This document shows, one piece after another, positions 27,523 through 36,877 of a stretch of 64,000 nt of DNA. Made by a program: the position numbers and the translations under genes. The DNA comes from an uncultured Erythrobacter sp. (lineage in GTDB: Bacteria > Pseudomonadota > Alphaproteobacteria > Sphingomonadales > Sphingomonadaceae). How positions within the stretch are numbered: position 1 is the stretch's first letter; each line of letters starts with the position of its first letter. The notes below the pieces were generated by a model. It searched no databases, was not told where the DNA came from, and was given only the letters and a program-made list of their open reading frames with translations. The stretch lies in assembly GCF_947499705.1 (NCBI RefSeq), contig NZ_CANMPJ010000001.1, positions 2,205,501 to 2,269,500 of the forward strand, given 5' to 3'.

Positions 27523-28680
27523 TCAGGCTCCTTTTTGGGGCGCGCGATAGGCGCCGAGTTTGCTGTCGAGGTCGCGGGCGATCCGGAACAGTCCCGCCTC
27601 AGCGCCCGCTTCTCCGATGATCTGCACACCGATGGGCAGACCGTCCTCGGTCCAACCGGCGGGGATGGAGAGTGCAGGCAATCCGGCGATGTTGGCAAGG
27701 CAGGTAAAGTCGGCCTGCGCGGCAGGTTCAGGTTCGGAATGCGGGAATGGTGGATTGGGGACGGTGGGAAGGATCAGAAAGCCGTGCCGTTTCACAATTG
27801 CGCGCACAGCGGTGCCGGTTTCGGCAAGCATGCTTTGGTCCTCGACCCAATCCGCGTCAGAGCGACGCGGTCCATAGGTCAGCAGCTTCGCGAGATGATC
27901 AGACTTCGCAACATCCGCGAGATCGCCCGCCATGAATTTCGAGACACCGACAAATCCGGCGAACCGGATACGCGAGTTCGGATGGGCGAGTTTTTCGGTC
28001 TCAGGATGCCCAAGCTCGGTGAGAGCTCGCCCAAACGCCTGGTCAACGTCGGGATGGCACTTCACCCCGTGCTCGATCAAAGTGGCACCGGAACCCTCGA
28101 TATTGCCGTCGCCAAAATCGGAGATGACGCGCGATACTCGCTCTAGCGTATCGAGATCGCGCGCCAGTGGTCCAATCGCGTCGAGCGAGGGATCGGCGGG
28201 GATCAGCCCGTCCTGGCTCACCCGGTCGGTCGCGAGCTTGAAGCCATAGACCCCGCAATGCGCGGCTGGGATGCGGATCGAGCCCATCGTATCGGTTCCG
28301 AGCGCCACATCGCACAAACCAGCTGCCACCGCCGCGGCACTGCCTCCTGACGAACCACCAGGCGAATATCCATGACGGTGCGGATTGTGGGTCGGACCGA
28401 AATGCGGGTTGTCGGTCTTCGCACCCAGCGCGCCCTCTTCCATGTTGGTGATGCCGGTGATCACCGCGCCTGCCTCACGCAAACGCGTGATCACCTCGGC
28501 GTCGGCATTGGCCTCTCGCCGTGTCCATGCGCCGAGTCCGGCATGGAAAGGCATTCCCTTGACCGCGATATTGGCCTTCACACCAACGGTCATTCCGGCC
28601 AACGGGCCGTCGATCGGTTCGGCATTCTCCACCGCCGTCCAATCGCGAGAAACGAATGCGTTGAAAGGGTCGAGGGTCAT
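27523..28680 (-). CDS. Amidase (amidase signature family)
   Basis: 385 residues from ATG 28680; GTG 28686 is possible. The Ser-cisSer-Lys triad is present: Lys in GVKANIAVKG, cis-Ser in SPGGSSGGSAAAVAAG and the nucleophile Ser in DTMGSIRIPAAHCGVYGFK. Shorter than many family members (about 450-500), with the middle part reduced. It hydrolyses an acyclic amide in the cytoplasm. Within this operon it may split the half-amide made by the ring-opening deacetylase-fold enzyme. Confidence 0.92.
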   Translation of the reverse strand: MTLDPFNAFVSRDWTAVENAEPIDGPLAGMTVGVKANIAVKGMPFHAGLGAWTRREANADAEVITRLREAGAVITGITNMEEGALGAKTDNPHFGPTHNPHRHGYSPGGSSGGSAAAVAAGLCDVALGTDTMGSIRIPAAHCGVYGFKLATDRVSQDGLIPADPSLDAIGPLARDLDTLERVSRVISDFGDGNIEGSGATLIEHGVKCHPDVDQAFGRALTELGHPETEKLAHPNSRIRFAGFVGVSKFMAGDLADVAKSDHLAKLLTYGPRRSDADWVEDQSMLAETGTAVRAIVKRHGFLILPTVPNPPFPHSEPEPAAQADFTCLANIAGLPALSIPAGWTEDGLPIGVQIIGEAGAEAGLFRIARDLDSKLGAYRAPQKGA

Positions 28681-28688
28681 ATCCACGC

Positions 28689-30056
28689 TCAGATGCCCCG
28701 CTCATCGATCAACCGCAGCGGCTTTTGCCGCTTGTCGATCTCAGTCACGGCAGCTGTTCCGCCGGGTTTGCAAAGCGCAATCTCGACCTCGACACCGAGA
28801 CCCTGTTTGAGCTTCTCTGCCAATTCCGCCGCATCCGTCCCGCCATGGCTTTCCAGCGTCACGCGCATCGAATCGCGCTGGCTTGCATCGCGGGTCAGGT
28901 GGCAGACATATTCGCCGGTCAGGTCCGGACGGTTCTCAATAATTGCGCCAATCGCGTGCGGAAAGACGTTGATCCCGCGCAGTTTCACCATGTTATCGCT
29001 GCGCCCACGGAAGCCTGCGATGCGCTTGAACGCGATCTCGCCCCGCCCATCCAATTCATGCGTGATGTCGTGGGTGTTGAAGCGGATGCAGGGCGCGACG
29101 TCGTCCTTGTAGAGGCACGTGACGACCATGTCCCCGGTCTCGCCATGAGCAACAGGCGCTCCGCTGTCGATGTCGAGCAGTTCGAGATATTGCGCATCTT
29201 CCCACACATACATCCCGTCGCGGTCCGGCCCCTCGCCCGCTATCGAGCCGGTGTCGCCGACGCCGTACCAGTCATAGGCTTTCGCACCGTGCCAGGCGTC
29301 TTCGGTCGCCTGCCGGTCCTCGGTGCCCAGATGGCCGATGATCATGCGGATATCGATCTTGTCGAACAGGCCAAGTTCCTCGGCGGTGCCTGCCAGTTTG
29401 CGCACATAATCGACGAAGCCAACCACGGCGGTCACGCCAAAATCGGCCATCAGCTGAACTTGATTGATACTCCGCGTCTCGATCCCGGTGCCTGCCGACA
29501 GGAAAATCGAGTTGGTAAACTTGGTCACAGCCTCGCGGATGTAATGCCCGCCATTGATCATGCCGTGGCCATAGACCGAGTGGACCACATCGTCCGAATG
29601 CAGCCCCATCCAGCGATACATTCGTCCGACCAGCAGATTACCGACTTCGCGCCCCTTGGGACCGAACATCAGCACTTGCGGCTTGCCAGTTGTGCCGGAG
29701 GTTGTGTGAAAGATCGTAGGCGGACGGTTAGCGGCATCGCCCATGCCGTGAAAGTCGCCGTAAGGCGGATGCTCGGTGATCGAAGCCATCAGGTCGGACT
29801 TGTCGTAAACTGGCAGCTTGGTGATGTCGGCCAGCCCGGTGATATCGCCCGGTTCGATCCCCTGCGCGCCCCACAGCCGCTGATAGAACGGCACCTGCCA
29901 ACCCTTGACCATCAGCCGTTTGAATTGCGCGTCCTGCACCGCGAATAGTTCATCACGGCTCATGGCTTTGTAGCGCGCAACGAACTCGTCGCCGACCGGA
30001 TAATCGGCCAGCATCTGCCTGTGATCAAGCGCTTCGAAATAGGTCGGATAGGTCAT
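28689..30056 (-). CDS. Phenylacetate-CoA ligase-like AMP-binding enzyme
   Basis: 455 residues. PaaK-type adenylate-forming fold: the N-terminal VPFYQRLWGAQGIEPGDITGLADITKLPVYDKSDL, P-loop TIFHTTSGTTGKPQVLMFG, the YDWYGVGDTGS core and the C-terminal RGRSDNMVKLRGINVFPHAIG. Such enzymes activate aryl or other carboxylic acids to CoA thioesters with ATP. Slightly longer than PaaK (about 435). In this operon it probably activates the acid released after C-N cleavage and supplies the crotonase. Start overlaps the upstream stop (ATGA). Confidence 0.9.
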   Translation of the reverse strand: MTYPTYFEALDHRQMLADYPVGDEFVARYKAMSRDELFAVQDAQFKRLMVKGWQVPFYQRLWGAQGIEPGDITGLADITKLPVYDKSDLMASITEHPPYGDFHGMGDAANRPPTIFHTTSGTTGKPQVLMFGPKGREVGNLLVGRMYRWMGLHSDDVVHSVYGHGMINGGHYIREAVTKFTNSIFLSAGTGIETRSINQVQLMADFGVTAVVGFVDYVRKLAGTAEELGLFDKIDIRMIIGHLGTEDRQATEDAWHGAKAYDWYGVGDTGSIAGEGPDRDGMYVWEDAQYLELLDIDSGAPVAHGETGDMVVTCLYKDDVAPCIRFNTHDITHELDGRGEIAFKRIAGFRGRSDNMVKLRGINVFPHAIGAIIENRPDLTGEYVCHLTRDASQRDSMRVTLESHGGTDAAELAEKLKQGLGVEVEIALCKPGGTAAVTEIDKRQKPLRLIDERGI

Positions 30057-31339
30057 TTCGGGTCCGTGAAATAGGAATGAGTATCTTCGAAGATGCGCGG
30101 GTCAGCGCTGTCGGGCGCAAGCTCACGTGCGAGACGGAGTTTCCTCATGGTTTGCGGGCGGTTCAGCGGATTGCCGGGACTGCCGAGCGTGTGTTCGACC
30201 AAGTGTCGTTCGACCGCGCCGTCGGCCATCGTGATTGTAAGGCTTTGCGGAAACAGCGCGTTCTCATCTGCGTTGCCATCATCCGTCAGCCGCACTTTGC
30301 CCGCAATGGCGGCCAGCGCAGGGTCGGCGATATCTTCCGGGCTGAAGCGGCGCGGGTCGATGCGCTTGTCGGTGAGCATCAGCGCCGCAAGATAGGGCAT
30401 GCACAGCCGCGCCCATGCCGGGGACATGTCGGCTGAATAGGGACGATCCACCAGCCGCCGGATCAGTGGCGGGCACGCCAGTTCGATTGACGCGACATTG
30501 TCGGGGTTAAGCCTCAACCGTGCCAGCTTGCTGAGCGCCGCATGGCTTGCCCGGCCCGAGGGATAGGGCTTGGTACTGACCTGTGCGATACGCCAGACTT
30601 TGCCGAGATCCTGGGTGTAACGGGTCAAATCGCCATCTTCGAACAGTTTGAGATAGCCGAACGGCCCGTCGAGAGGATCTTTCGGGGCGGAAAATCCCGC
30701 TTTGGCAAGGTCACTGGCCACAACGGCAGCTCGCGCCGCGTTGGCGATCTGGAATGGCAAGGTTTCGCTGCCCTCGACATGCGCTTGCATCGTTCCGGCG
30801 GCGCTTGAATAGGCCAGGCCAAGCGCATCATCGAGCGGCGCACCGTCGATCCGGGCTACAGCGACCGCCGCGCCCATCACACCGCAAATGGCCGGGCGGA
30901 AAAACCGCATCGCGCTGTCGGCGCACAGTCCAAGCCCCGACGCGATATCGACGCCAATGGCGAGCGCGACCAGCGTCTCTTCGCGATTGTTACCACCGCG
31001 CCGGTCAATCACCGCTCCGAGCGCTGCCGTCACCACGCTCATGGCGTGAACCACGGCGGGTTCGTGCACTGCATCCCATTCCAGACAATGGATGCGGTAT
31101 CCATTCACGAATGCGGCAGAAGGGGCAGGCAAACGCTCGTCGGTTCCCAGCAGTCGCGCCTCCTCGCCCTGCCCGAATGCCCGAGCCGTCTGGAGGATGG
31201 CGGGCTCGCCCGGCGCGTCAACCGCCGCCGCGCCGATTGCCAGTGTATCGCGCAGCAGCCGGATTGTAGAAGTACGAACCTTGGGCGGCAGTTTGTGATC
31301 CGCGCCTGCAAAGGCCAGAAGGTCGTCCGTCGCGCTCAT
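30053..31339 (-). CDS. MmgE/PrpD-family protein (copy 1)
   Basis: 428 residues from ATG 31339, overlapping the upstream stop as ATGA. The family helical domain carries NGYRIHCLEWDAVHEPAVVHAM, the usual NGxxxHxxDxDD-like patch with changes, and TKPYPSGRASHAALSKLARL. The family includes 2-methylcitrate dehydratase, cis-aconitate decarboxylase and iminodisuccinate epimerase, all acting on di- or tricarboxylic acids without a cofactor. The second family copy follows immediately upstream, so the two may form a heteromer or act in series. Substrate not predictable. Confidence 0.9.
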   Translation of the reverse strand: MSATDDLLAFAGADHKLPPKVRTSTIRLLRDTLAIGAAAVDAPGEPAILQTARAFGQGEEARLLGTDERLPAPSAAFVNGYRIHCLEWDAVHEPAVVHAMSVVTAALGAVIDRRGGNNREETLVALAIGVDIASGLGLCADSAMRFFRPAICGVMGAAVAVARIDGAPLDDALGLAYSSAAGTMQAHVEGSETLPFQIANAARAAVVASDLAKAGFSAPKDPLDGPFGYLKLFEDGDLTRYTQDLGKVWRIAQVSTKPYPSGRASHAALSKLARLRLNPDNVASIELACPPLIRRLVDRPYSADMSPAWARLCMPYLAALMLTDKRIDPRRFSPEDIADPALAAIAGKVRLTDDGNADENALFPQSLTITMADGAVERHLVEHTLGSPGNPLNRPQTMRKLRLARELAPDSADPRIFEDTHSYFTDPK

Positions 31340-32562
31340 CCCAGCCATTGCTCCAGCATCGCGTCGATTGCTGCAGCGTCATCGCCGCGCAGTGCGAGGT
31401 CGGTAGCGCGGTCGGCCTCTTTCTCGGAGAGCCCTCCCCACTTTCCCAGCGTTCTCATCTTTTCGGAGATATGATCCCCTCCGATGGGGCGCTCAGGATC
31501 GCCAAGCGTATCGACCACTTCCATCCCATTCACCCGTGCCCCGAAATGCGCGGGATAGCGGGCAGTGATCGCGGGCTCTTCCGCAACCGTCACCTGCGCT
31601 CGCAGGTCGGCAAGTGCGGCAACGGTTTCTTCAGTGAAATCCTCAGGCTTGGCATCGCGGCCATCAGCAACCACAGCGACAGCATGTTGGAGCGAGAATT
31701 TTGCTTCCAGCTCAGTGGTCGGATCGGGCCGGTTGCAGAAGGTCAGAGCGTCGGCGAACGTCTCGACCTTGAAAGGCGCTTCCAACTTGCCGGCCTCGCG
31801 CAATTGCAACGCCGCATCGATTGCCGGATGGGCATGGCGGCAGGCTGCGAAGGGCTTGAAGCTGACTTCGTTGATGAGCCAACCCGCGCGATTTCCAGCC
31901 AAATCTCCGGGCTCCTGCGTCGTCGCGGCGAACAGGCCCTGCGGTCCTTCGAGTAACGCCGCCGGGCCAGTCGCACCGTAGTGGACATGCAGAGCCGCGT
32001 CCCGTCCCGTCCTGACCGCGTGATAGATATGCCATTGCTTAGTCAGCACATTGTCGTGCCGCATATGCCATAGCCCGCCCGCGACCGATCCGGCATTGCC
32101 CATCGCGTTGGCATATTCAATCGGCGCAAAGCCGATCAGCGAACCGAAGGCTGCACAGGCTCCGAACACGCCCGCAGTCGCGGTAGGATGCCAATGCGCG
32201 TAGTGATGCGCATCGAAGGCAGCACCGACGGCGATCATCGCCTCATATCCTCGCACCGCCGCCTCTAGCCGCTGGTCCAGCGTAGAACTCGCCATGCTCA
32301 TCGCGGCTGGCCACACCACCGGGCCGGGATGCAGCAATGCCGTGCGGTGCACGTCATCCATCTCCAGCGCATTGCCAGCATAGGTCGCGCGCTCCCAACC
32401 GAGCGACGAAATCGCCCCGCCCATATGGCCCGCTTCCATGTCGCGTGCACCAGCCACGCACGCTAGCCAATCAAGTAGGTGCAAACGCGCACGCATTTTC
32501 TCGCCATCCGGGACCGGGCGCGCTATTCTCTTGGAAAGTTGCGAGAGCAGTGGTTCGCTCAT
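31336..32562 (-). CDS. MmgE/PrpD-family protein (copy 2)
   Basis: 408 residues, first gene of the 11-gene minus operon, preceded by GGGAG. NALEMDDVHRTALLHPGPVVWPAAM and AFDAHHYAHWHPTATAGVFGACAAFGSL are the conserved active-site parts of the MmgE/PrpD helical domain, with an Asp and several His; FKPFAACRHAHPAIDA belongs to the C-terminal domain. It diverges clearly from copy 1, so they are not a recent duplication. Diverges from the GntR gene across only 29 bp, in which I see no island operator. Confidence 0.9.
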   Translation of the reverse strand: MSEPLLSQLSKRIARPVPDGEKMRARLHLLDWLACVAGARDMEAGHMGGAISSLGWERATYAGNALEMDDVHRTALLHPGPVVWPAAMSMASSTLDQRLEAAVRGYEAMIAVGAAFDAHHYAHWHPTATAGVFGACAAFGSLIGFAPIEYANAMGNAGSVAGGLWHMRHDNVLTKQWHIYHAVRTGRDAALHVHYGATGPAALLEGPQGLFAATTQEPGDLAGNRAGWLINEVSFKPFAACRHAHPAIDAALQLREAGKLEAPFKVETFADALTFCNRPDPTTELEAKFSLQHAVAVVADGRDAKPEDFTEETVAALADLRAQVTVAEEPAITARYPAHFGARVNGMEVVDTLGDPERPIGGDHISEKMRTLGKWGGLSEKEADRATDLALRGDDAAAIDAMLEQWLG

Positions 32563-32591
32563 AGAGCGTGCTCCCGCTTCGAATACGGGAC

Positions 32592-33356
32592 ATGGAGACT
32601 GAATTGGCTGACGCTAGCGCGCCTAAAAAAGGGAAAATACCGCGCTACATGCAGGTGGCGGGCGAATTGCGCGAAGCCATTCTTGCCGGACGGTTTGCCG
32701 ATGGAGAGCAGTTCCCGACCGAGACAGCGCTTTGTAGGCAATACGACGTCAGTCGTTTCACGGTGCGCGAAGCTCTCAAGCGCCTCCAAACCGAAGGACT
32801 GATCGCTCGCAAGCGCGGCTCTGGAACGGTCGTTCAACCGGCGGCTGCACGCGGCGGCGCGCTGCATCAGCCTTTGTCGAATGTCGGCGAGCTGCTGCAA
32901 TACGCCCGCGATAGCGAGGTGGAATATACCGAGCGTGACGAAGGCCCGTTGCCCGAAGCGGTTGCCGAACAAATCGGTGAAGACACCAAAGGCGTCTGGC
33001 GCCGATTTCGCGGGGTCAGACGGCAAACGCCGGACACGCAACCGATTGCTGTGACTGATGCTTATTTTCATGAAAGACTCGGTGACGCTGTCGACGAACT
33101 TGAGCTTGGCGCCGGCACGTTGTTCAGCCAGATTGAGCGGATTGCGGGCGTGACCATCGGTCGCGTCACGCAGGATATTCAGGCCATCACCGCAGATGAT
33201 CGCGTGGCTAATTTCCTTGAGATCGACAAAGGCGATCCCGTGCTGCGGATCGTGCGCTGCTATCTCGACCCCAAGGGTCACGTTTACGAGATTTCGGTCA
33301 GCCATCACCCCGGGGATCGCTTCGCCTACGCGATGCATATCGACCTCGACAGCTGA
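32592..33356 (+). CDS. GntR-family regulator, HutC subfamily (UTRA domain)
   Basis: About 254 residues; ATG 32592 is preferred, GTG 32568 is the longer option, and neither has a strong ribosome site. N-terminal winged helix (RYMQVAGELREAILAGRFADGEQFPTETALCRQYDVSRFTVREALKRLQTEGLIARKRGSGT), then a UTRA ligand domain (AGTLFSQIERIAGVTIGRVTQDIQAITADDRVANFLEIDKGDPVLRIVRCYLDPKG). Members of this subfamily bind short palindromes with a GTC..GAC-like core and respond to small catabolites. It is the only regulator in the island and the likely reader of TTGTCCGGACAA. Flanked by divergent and convergent catabolic operons. Confidence 0.93.
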   Translation: METELADASAPKKGKIPRYMQVAGELREAILAGRFADGEQFPTETALCRQYDVSRFTVREALKRLQTEGLIARKRGSGTVVQPAAARGGALHQPLSNVGELLQYARDSEVEYTERDEGPLPEAVAEQIGEDTKGVWRRFRGVRRQTPDTQPIAVTDAYFHERLGDAVDELELGAGTLFSQIERIAGVTIGRVTQDIQAITADDRVANFLEIDKGDPVLRIVRCYLDPKGHVYEISVSHHPGDRFAYAMHIDLDS

Positions 33357-33361
33357 AACGT

Positions 33362-34444
33362 TCATTTTCCGCCCAGTTCTGGCACCGGGCCTAGCTTAAA
33401 CTGCTGACCGGCGAAACGGATCGGCGACGCGATATGATGCGCGCCGTCTTCGGATTCGATCAGAATGCTCCGCTCGGCGATGTGCGGTTCGTCCAGAGCT
33501 TCGCGGAAGTTGAGAACGGGGGCGAAGGCCACGTCTTTGTCCGCAAACCAAGAAACCCATTCGTCGCGGGACTTCGTGGCAAAGGTTTGACGCAGGAAAG
33601 CGATCAGTTCGCCCTGCTCACCCGCCTCGCGCTCAGCGTGAGAGATCAGGTCTTCACGACCAAGCGCAGCTAGCAGGTTGCGTGCGAATTTTATCTCTCG
33701 TCCTCCCAGCGAAACGTGCTTGCCGTCCGACGTCTGGTAGACCTGATAGAAACCAGCTCCGCCCAATGAGCGTTGCCGAGCAGATACCGGGCTTTCGCCT
33801 CCCGCAATCGCGCTGCCCGCCGTGTGCGCGCACCATGGCAGCAAGCTGTCGAACATCGCGCAATCGATATAGGCACCCTCGCCCGTGCGGTCCCTGCCGA
33901 CAATCGCCATCAAGACCGCCGAAAGCGCTGTTAGCCCGGCCGCCATGTCGGCGCTGGGAGCTCCGGGGACGACTGGCGTTCCGTCGGGTCCGTCATTGAC
34001 CGAGAGGAAGCCCGCGAGCGCCTGAACCGCCATGTCGTGCGCAGGGTGATGCGCGAGTGCGCCGTCTTGTCCAAACGCGGAGATCGAGCAATAGACGATG
34101 TCCGGCTTGATCGCTTTGACGCTGTCATAGTCGAAGCCTAGCCGCTTCATGACTCCAGGGCGAAACCCTTCGACGAAGACGTCTGCCTCACGGCACAGGT
34201 CAGCCAAAGCGGCCTTGCCCGCATCGCTCTTCAAGTCGAGAACGACGCTTTCCTTGCCGCGATTGAGATTAGCGAACCACACCGAATGGCCCGCTTCACG
34301 CGGCTCCATTTCCCGCGCGGGATCGCCCGCTTTGGGTTCAACCTTGATCACCCGTGCGCCGTGATCGGCCATCATGACCGTCATCATCGGGCCGGGCAGG
34401 AACTGGGTCAGATCGACGACTGTGATGCCAGAAAGTCTACCCAT
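33362..34444 (-). CDS. Class III CoA-transferase (CaiB/BaiF), copy 1
   Basis: 360 residues. VVDLTQFLPGPMMTVMMADHGARVIKVEPKAGDPARE starts the family fold; FEGFRPGVMKRLGFDY-like region (FVEGFRPGVMKRLGFDYDSVKAI) and the catalytic Asp in GAPSADMAAGLTALSAVL are present. It transfers CoA between acyl-CoA and a carboxylate. Last gene of the minus operon 38249-33362, with a second, different CoA-transferase 6 bp upstream, an acyl-CoA dehydrogenase, a MaoC hydratase and a CitE-like lyase. It converges on the GntR gene (5-bp gap). Confidence 0.93.
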   Translation of the reverse strand: MGRLSGITVVDLTQFLPGPMMTVMMADHGARVIKVEPKAGDPAREMEPREAGHSVWFANLNRGKESVVLDLKSDAGKAALADLCREADVFVEGFRPGVMKRLGFDYDSVKAIKPDIVYCSISAFGQDGALAHHPAHDMAVQALAGFLSVNDGPDGTPVVPGAPSADMAAGLTALSAVLMAIVGRDRTGEGAYIDCAMFDSLLPWCAHTAGSAIAGGESPVSARQRSLGGAGFYQVYQTSDGKHVSLGGREIKFARNLLAALGREDLISHAEREAGEQGELIAFLRQTFATKSRDEWVSWFADKDVAFAPVLNFREALDEPHIAERSILIESEDGAHHIASPIRFAGQQFKLGPVPELGGK

Positions 34445-34450
34445 GGCCCC

Positions 34451-35659
34451 TTAGACAATCCCGCCAGCGCGCAGTTTTGCAATCGCGTCTTCATCATAGC
34501 CGAGATCGGTCAAAATGGCATCGCTATCCGCGCCCAGCAGCGGTGCGGCGCGATTGGGCAGGCGCTTGCCATCCAGCTTGATCGGGCTTGCGAGGATTTG
34601 GACATTCTCGCGGTCTGGATGATCGACCGAGTCGCGCATACCAATGGTCTCGAGCCACGGATTGTCGAGTGCATCGGCCAGCTCATAAACCGGGGCAACA
34701 GGCACAAATCCGGCCAGCAGTTTCTGCCAATGCGCCATGGGCTGCTTGGAAAACTCGTCGTCGAGAATTCGGGTTAGCTCTTCGCGCTGCGACAGACGAT
34801 CGCCATTGCTGGCAAAGCGCGGATCATCGCGCAGATCGTCTCGCCCAATCCGGTCGACAAGAATATCCCAGAATTTTGGCAGTTGGCACATGACGAACAT
34901 CCAGCCATCGGCGGCCCTGAACATCTGGCTTGGGGTAGCCGTCGGGTGCGCGCTACGCGGCGTCCGCGCGGTTTCGTCGCCCTCATTCATGTACCACAAG
35001 GCCGGGTAGCTGGTCTGGTGGACCGCTGCGGAAAGCAGGTCGGTGTCGACGTCGCGGCCTTTGCCCGTGCGCTGAGCATCGACCAGCGCCGCGAGCAATC
35101 CGATGGTGAAGATCGTGCCGGTCATGAAATCGACCATCGAAAGCCCCATGCGCTGTGGCTCTCCCCCCGGCTCACCAGTCATCGCGCAATAGCCCGCTTC
35201 GGCCTGCATCAGGTAGTCGTATCCCGGCCATTTGGCGCGCTCATTGTCGCGGCCATAGGCGGAAAGATGCGCGCAGATGACGGCGGGATTGACGTCCTTG
35301 AGCGCACCGTAAGTCAGCCCCAATTTTGACGGCAGATCACCGCGCATATTGTTGGCAACGGCGTGGCTGGTCGCCACCAGTTCACGCAAGACCTGCTGGC
35401 CTTCGTCAGTGCGCAAATCGAGCGTCAGCGATTTCTTGTTGAGGTTGAACGACTGAAAATACAGGCTTTCATCCTTGCGCAGGAAATGCGGGCCAACTGC
35501 GCGCGCGGTATCGCCGCCGCCTTTACCGTCCTTGCGCGGCGGCTCGATCTTGATGACTTCCGCGCCAAGCTGGGCGAGGTGCATCGTCCCATAGGGACCC
35601 GCGCCGTATTGCTCGGCGCTGATAATCCGGAATCCGGCTAGGGGTAGCGGCACGCTCAT
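34451..35659 (-). CDS. Class III CoA-transferase (CaiB/BaiF), copy 2
   Basis: 402 residues from ATG 35659; the frame is open upstream, but that part overlaps the dehydrogenase gene. LAGFRIISAEQYGAGPYGTMHLAQLGAEVIKIEPPRKDGKGG, SAYGRDNERAKWPGYDYLMQAEAGYCAMTGEPGGEP and the Asp in SMVDFMTGTIFTIGLLAAL identify the family. Probably activates a dicarboxylate for the acyl-CoA dehydrogenase / MaoC / CitE steps encoded upstream. Low similarity to copy 1 suggests a different acceptor or a heteromeric enzyme. Confidence 0.93.
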   Translation of the reverse strand: MSVPLPLAGFRIISAEQYGAGPYGTMHLAQLGAEVIKIEPPRKDGKGGGDTARAVGPHFLRKDESLYFQSFNLNKKSLTLDLRTDEGQQVLRELVATSHAVANNMRGDLPSKLGLTYGALKDVNPAVICAHLSAYGRDNERAKWPGYDYLMQAEAGYCAMTGEPGGEPQRMGLSMVDFMTGTIFTIGLLAALVDAQRTGKGRDVDTDLLSAAVHQTSYPALWYMNEGDETARTPRSAHPTATPSQMFRAADGWMFVMCQLPKFWDILVDRIGRDDLRDDPRFASNGDRLSQREELTRILDDEFSKQPMAHWQKLLAGFVPVAPVYELADALDNPWLETIGMRDSVDHPDRENVQILASPIKLDGKRLPNRAAPLLGADSDAILTDLGYDEDAIAKLRAGGIV

Positions 35660-35669
35660 GGGAGCAGGG

Positions 35670-36854
35670 TCAGACCGGGTTCGCTTTGAGGTGCTGTTTG
35701 GCGATGATGATCCGCTGCATTTCGTTGGTCCCCTCTCCAATGCACATCAGCATGCTGTCGCGATAGAAGCGCTCGATGTCGTATTCCTTCGAATAGGAGT
35801 AGCCGCCGAAAACCCGCATCGCTTCCTGACTGTTGTCGACTGCCGCTTCTGAAGCGAAATATTTCGCCATGCCTGCTTCCATGTCGCACCGTTCGCCAGA
35901 ATCATAGGCCTCCGATGCATCGAGCGTCAGCAACCGAGCGGCACGGGCGCGCGTGGCCATCTCGCCGAGCTTCAATTGGATAGCCTGATGCTGGGCAATC
36001 GGTTTGCCCATGGTCTCACGTTGCTGCGCATATTCGGTCGCAAGGCGCAGCGAACCTTCCGCCAGGCCAACACCGCGGGCGGCGACGTTGATCCGGCCGA
36101 GCTCAAGCCCGCCGGTCGCCTGGAAAAAGCCCTGCCCTTCGACTCCGCCGATCAGTTGGTCGGCTGGGATGCGATAGTCTTCCATGATCAGTTCGGCGGA
36201 ATCGATGCATTTGTAGCCGAGCTTGTCGAACTTCTTGCCGGTCGTCAGGCCATCCCGCTTATCGGCAATGAACAGGCTCATACCCTTGTAGCGAGGGTCC
36301 GCAGTTGGGTCGGTCTTTGCAAGCATCGCGAAGCATTGGCCGTTGAGCGCGTTGGATATCCACGTCTTGGTGCCGTTCAGCACATAGTCGTCCCCATCGC
36401 GCATCGCCACGGTGCGGATCGCCTGCAGGTCGGTGCCAGCGTTCGGTTCGGTGAGCGCAAGACCGCCGCGAATTTCGCCGGTCGCGAATTTCGGTAGCCA
36501 TTTCATCTTCTGCTCTGGCGTGCCGAAGCGCTCAACCGCTGCCGCCATGATCAGGTGCGAGTTGAAGATTCCTGTGATCGCCATCCAGTAGCTAGAGATA
36601 CGCATCACAATCTTAGCGTAGGTCGTCGCTGGCAGGCCCAAACCGCCATATTCCTGACCAATAGTGGCCCCAAACAGGCCCATTTCCGCCATTTGCTCGA
36701 CCAGTTTCTCCGGCCACAGATCGTTGTGATCGTGATGCTGGATCACCGGGATCACTTCGCGTTCCATCCAGCGATCGATCGCGTCCATGAATGCGCGTTC
36801 TTCATCGGGATCGATGGTGCGTATCTGGTTTTCGAGCACTGCGGCGGTAGCCAT
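35670..36854 (-). CDS. Acyl-CoA dehydrogenase
   Basis: 394 residues from ATG 36854 with AAGGA 8 bp upstream. FAD flavoprotein fold: GATIGQEYGGLGLPATTYAKIVMRIS, ALTEPNAGTDLQAIRTVA, TWISNALNGQCFAM and the C-terminal FGGYSYSKEYDIERFYRDSMLMCIGEGTNEMQ, which carries the catalytic Glu (about E374) in GEGT. Introduces a 2,3 double bond in an acyl-CoA. Between CoA-transferases and a MaoC hydratase, the substrate is probably a short branched (di)carboxyl-CoA such as a methylsuccinyl-CoA analogue; that is inference. Confidence 0.94.
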   Translation of the reverse strand: MATAAVLENQIRTIDPDEERAFMDAIDRWMEREVIPVIQHHDHNDLWPEKLVEQMAEMGLFGATIGQEYGGLGLPATTYAKIVMRISSYWMAITGIFNSHLIMAAAVERFGTPEQKMKWLPKFATGEIRGGLALTEPNAGTDLQAIRTVAMRDGDDYVLNGTKTWISNALNGQCFAMLAKTDPTADPRYKGMSLFIADKRDGLTTGKKFDKLGYKCIDSAELIMEDYRIPADQLIGGVEGQGFFQATGGLELGRINVAARGVGLAEGSLRLATEYAQQRETMGKPIAQHQAIQLKLGEMATRARAARLLTLDASEAYDSGERCDMEAGMAKYFASEAAVDNSQEAMRVFGGYSYSKEYDIERFYRDSMLMCIGEGTNEMQRIIIAKQHLKANPV

Positions 36855-36877
36855 AATGTTTGTCCTTAGATGTAAAT

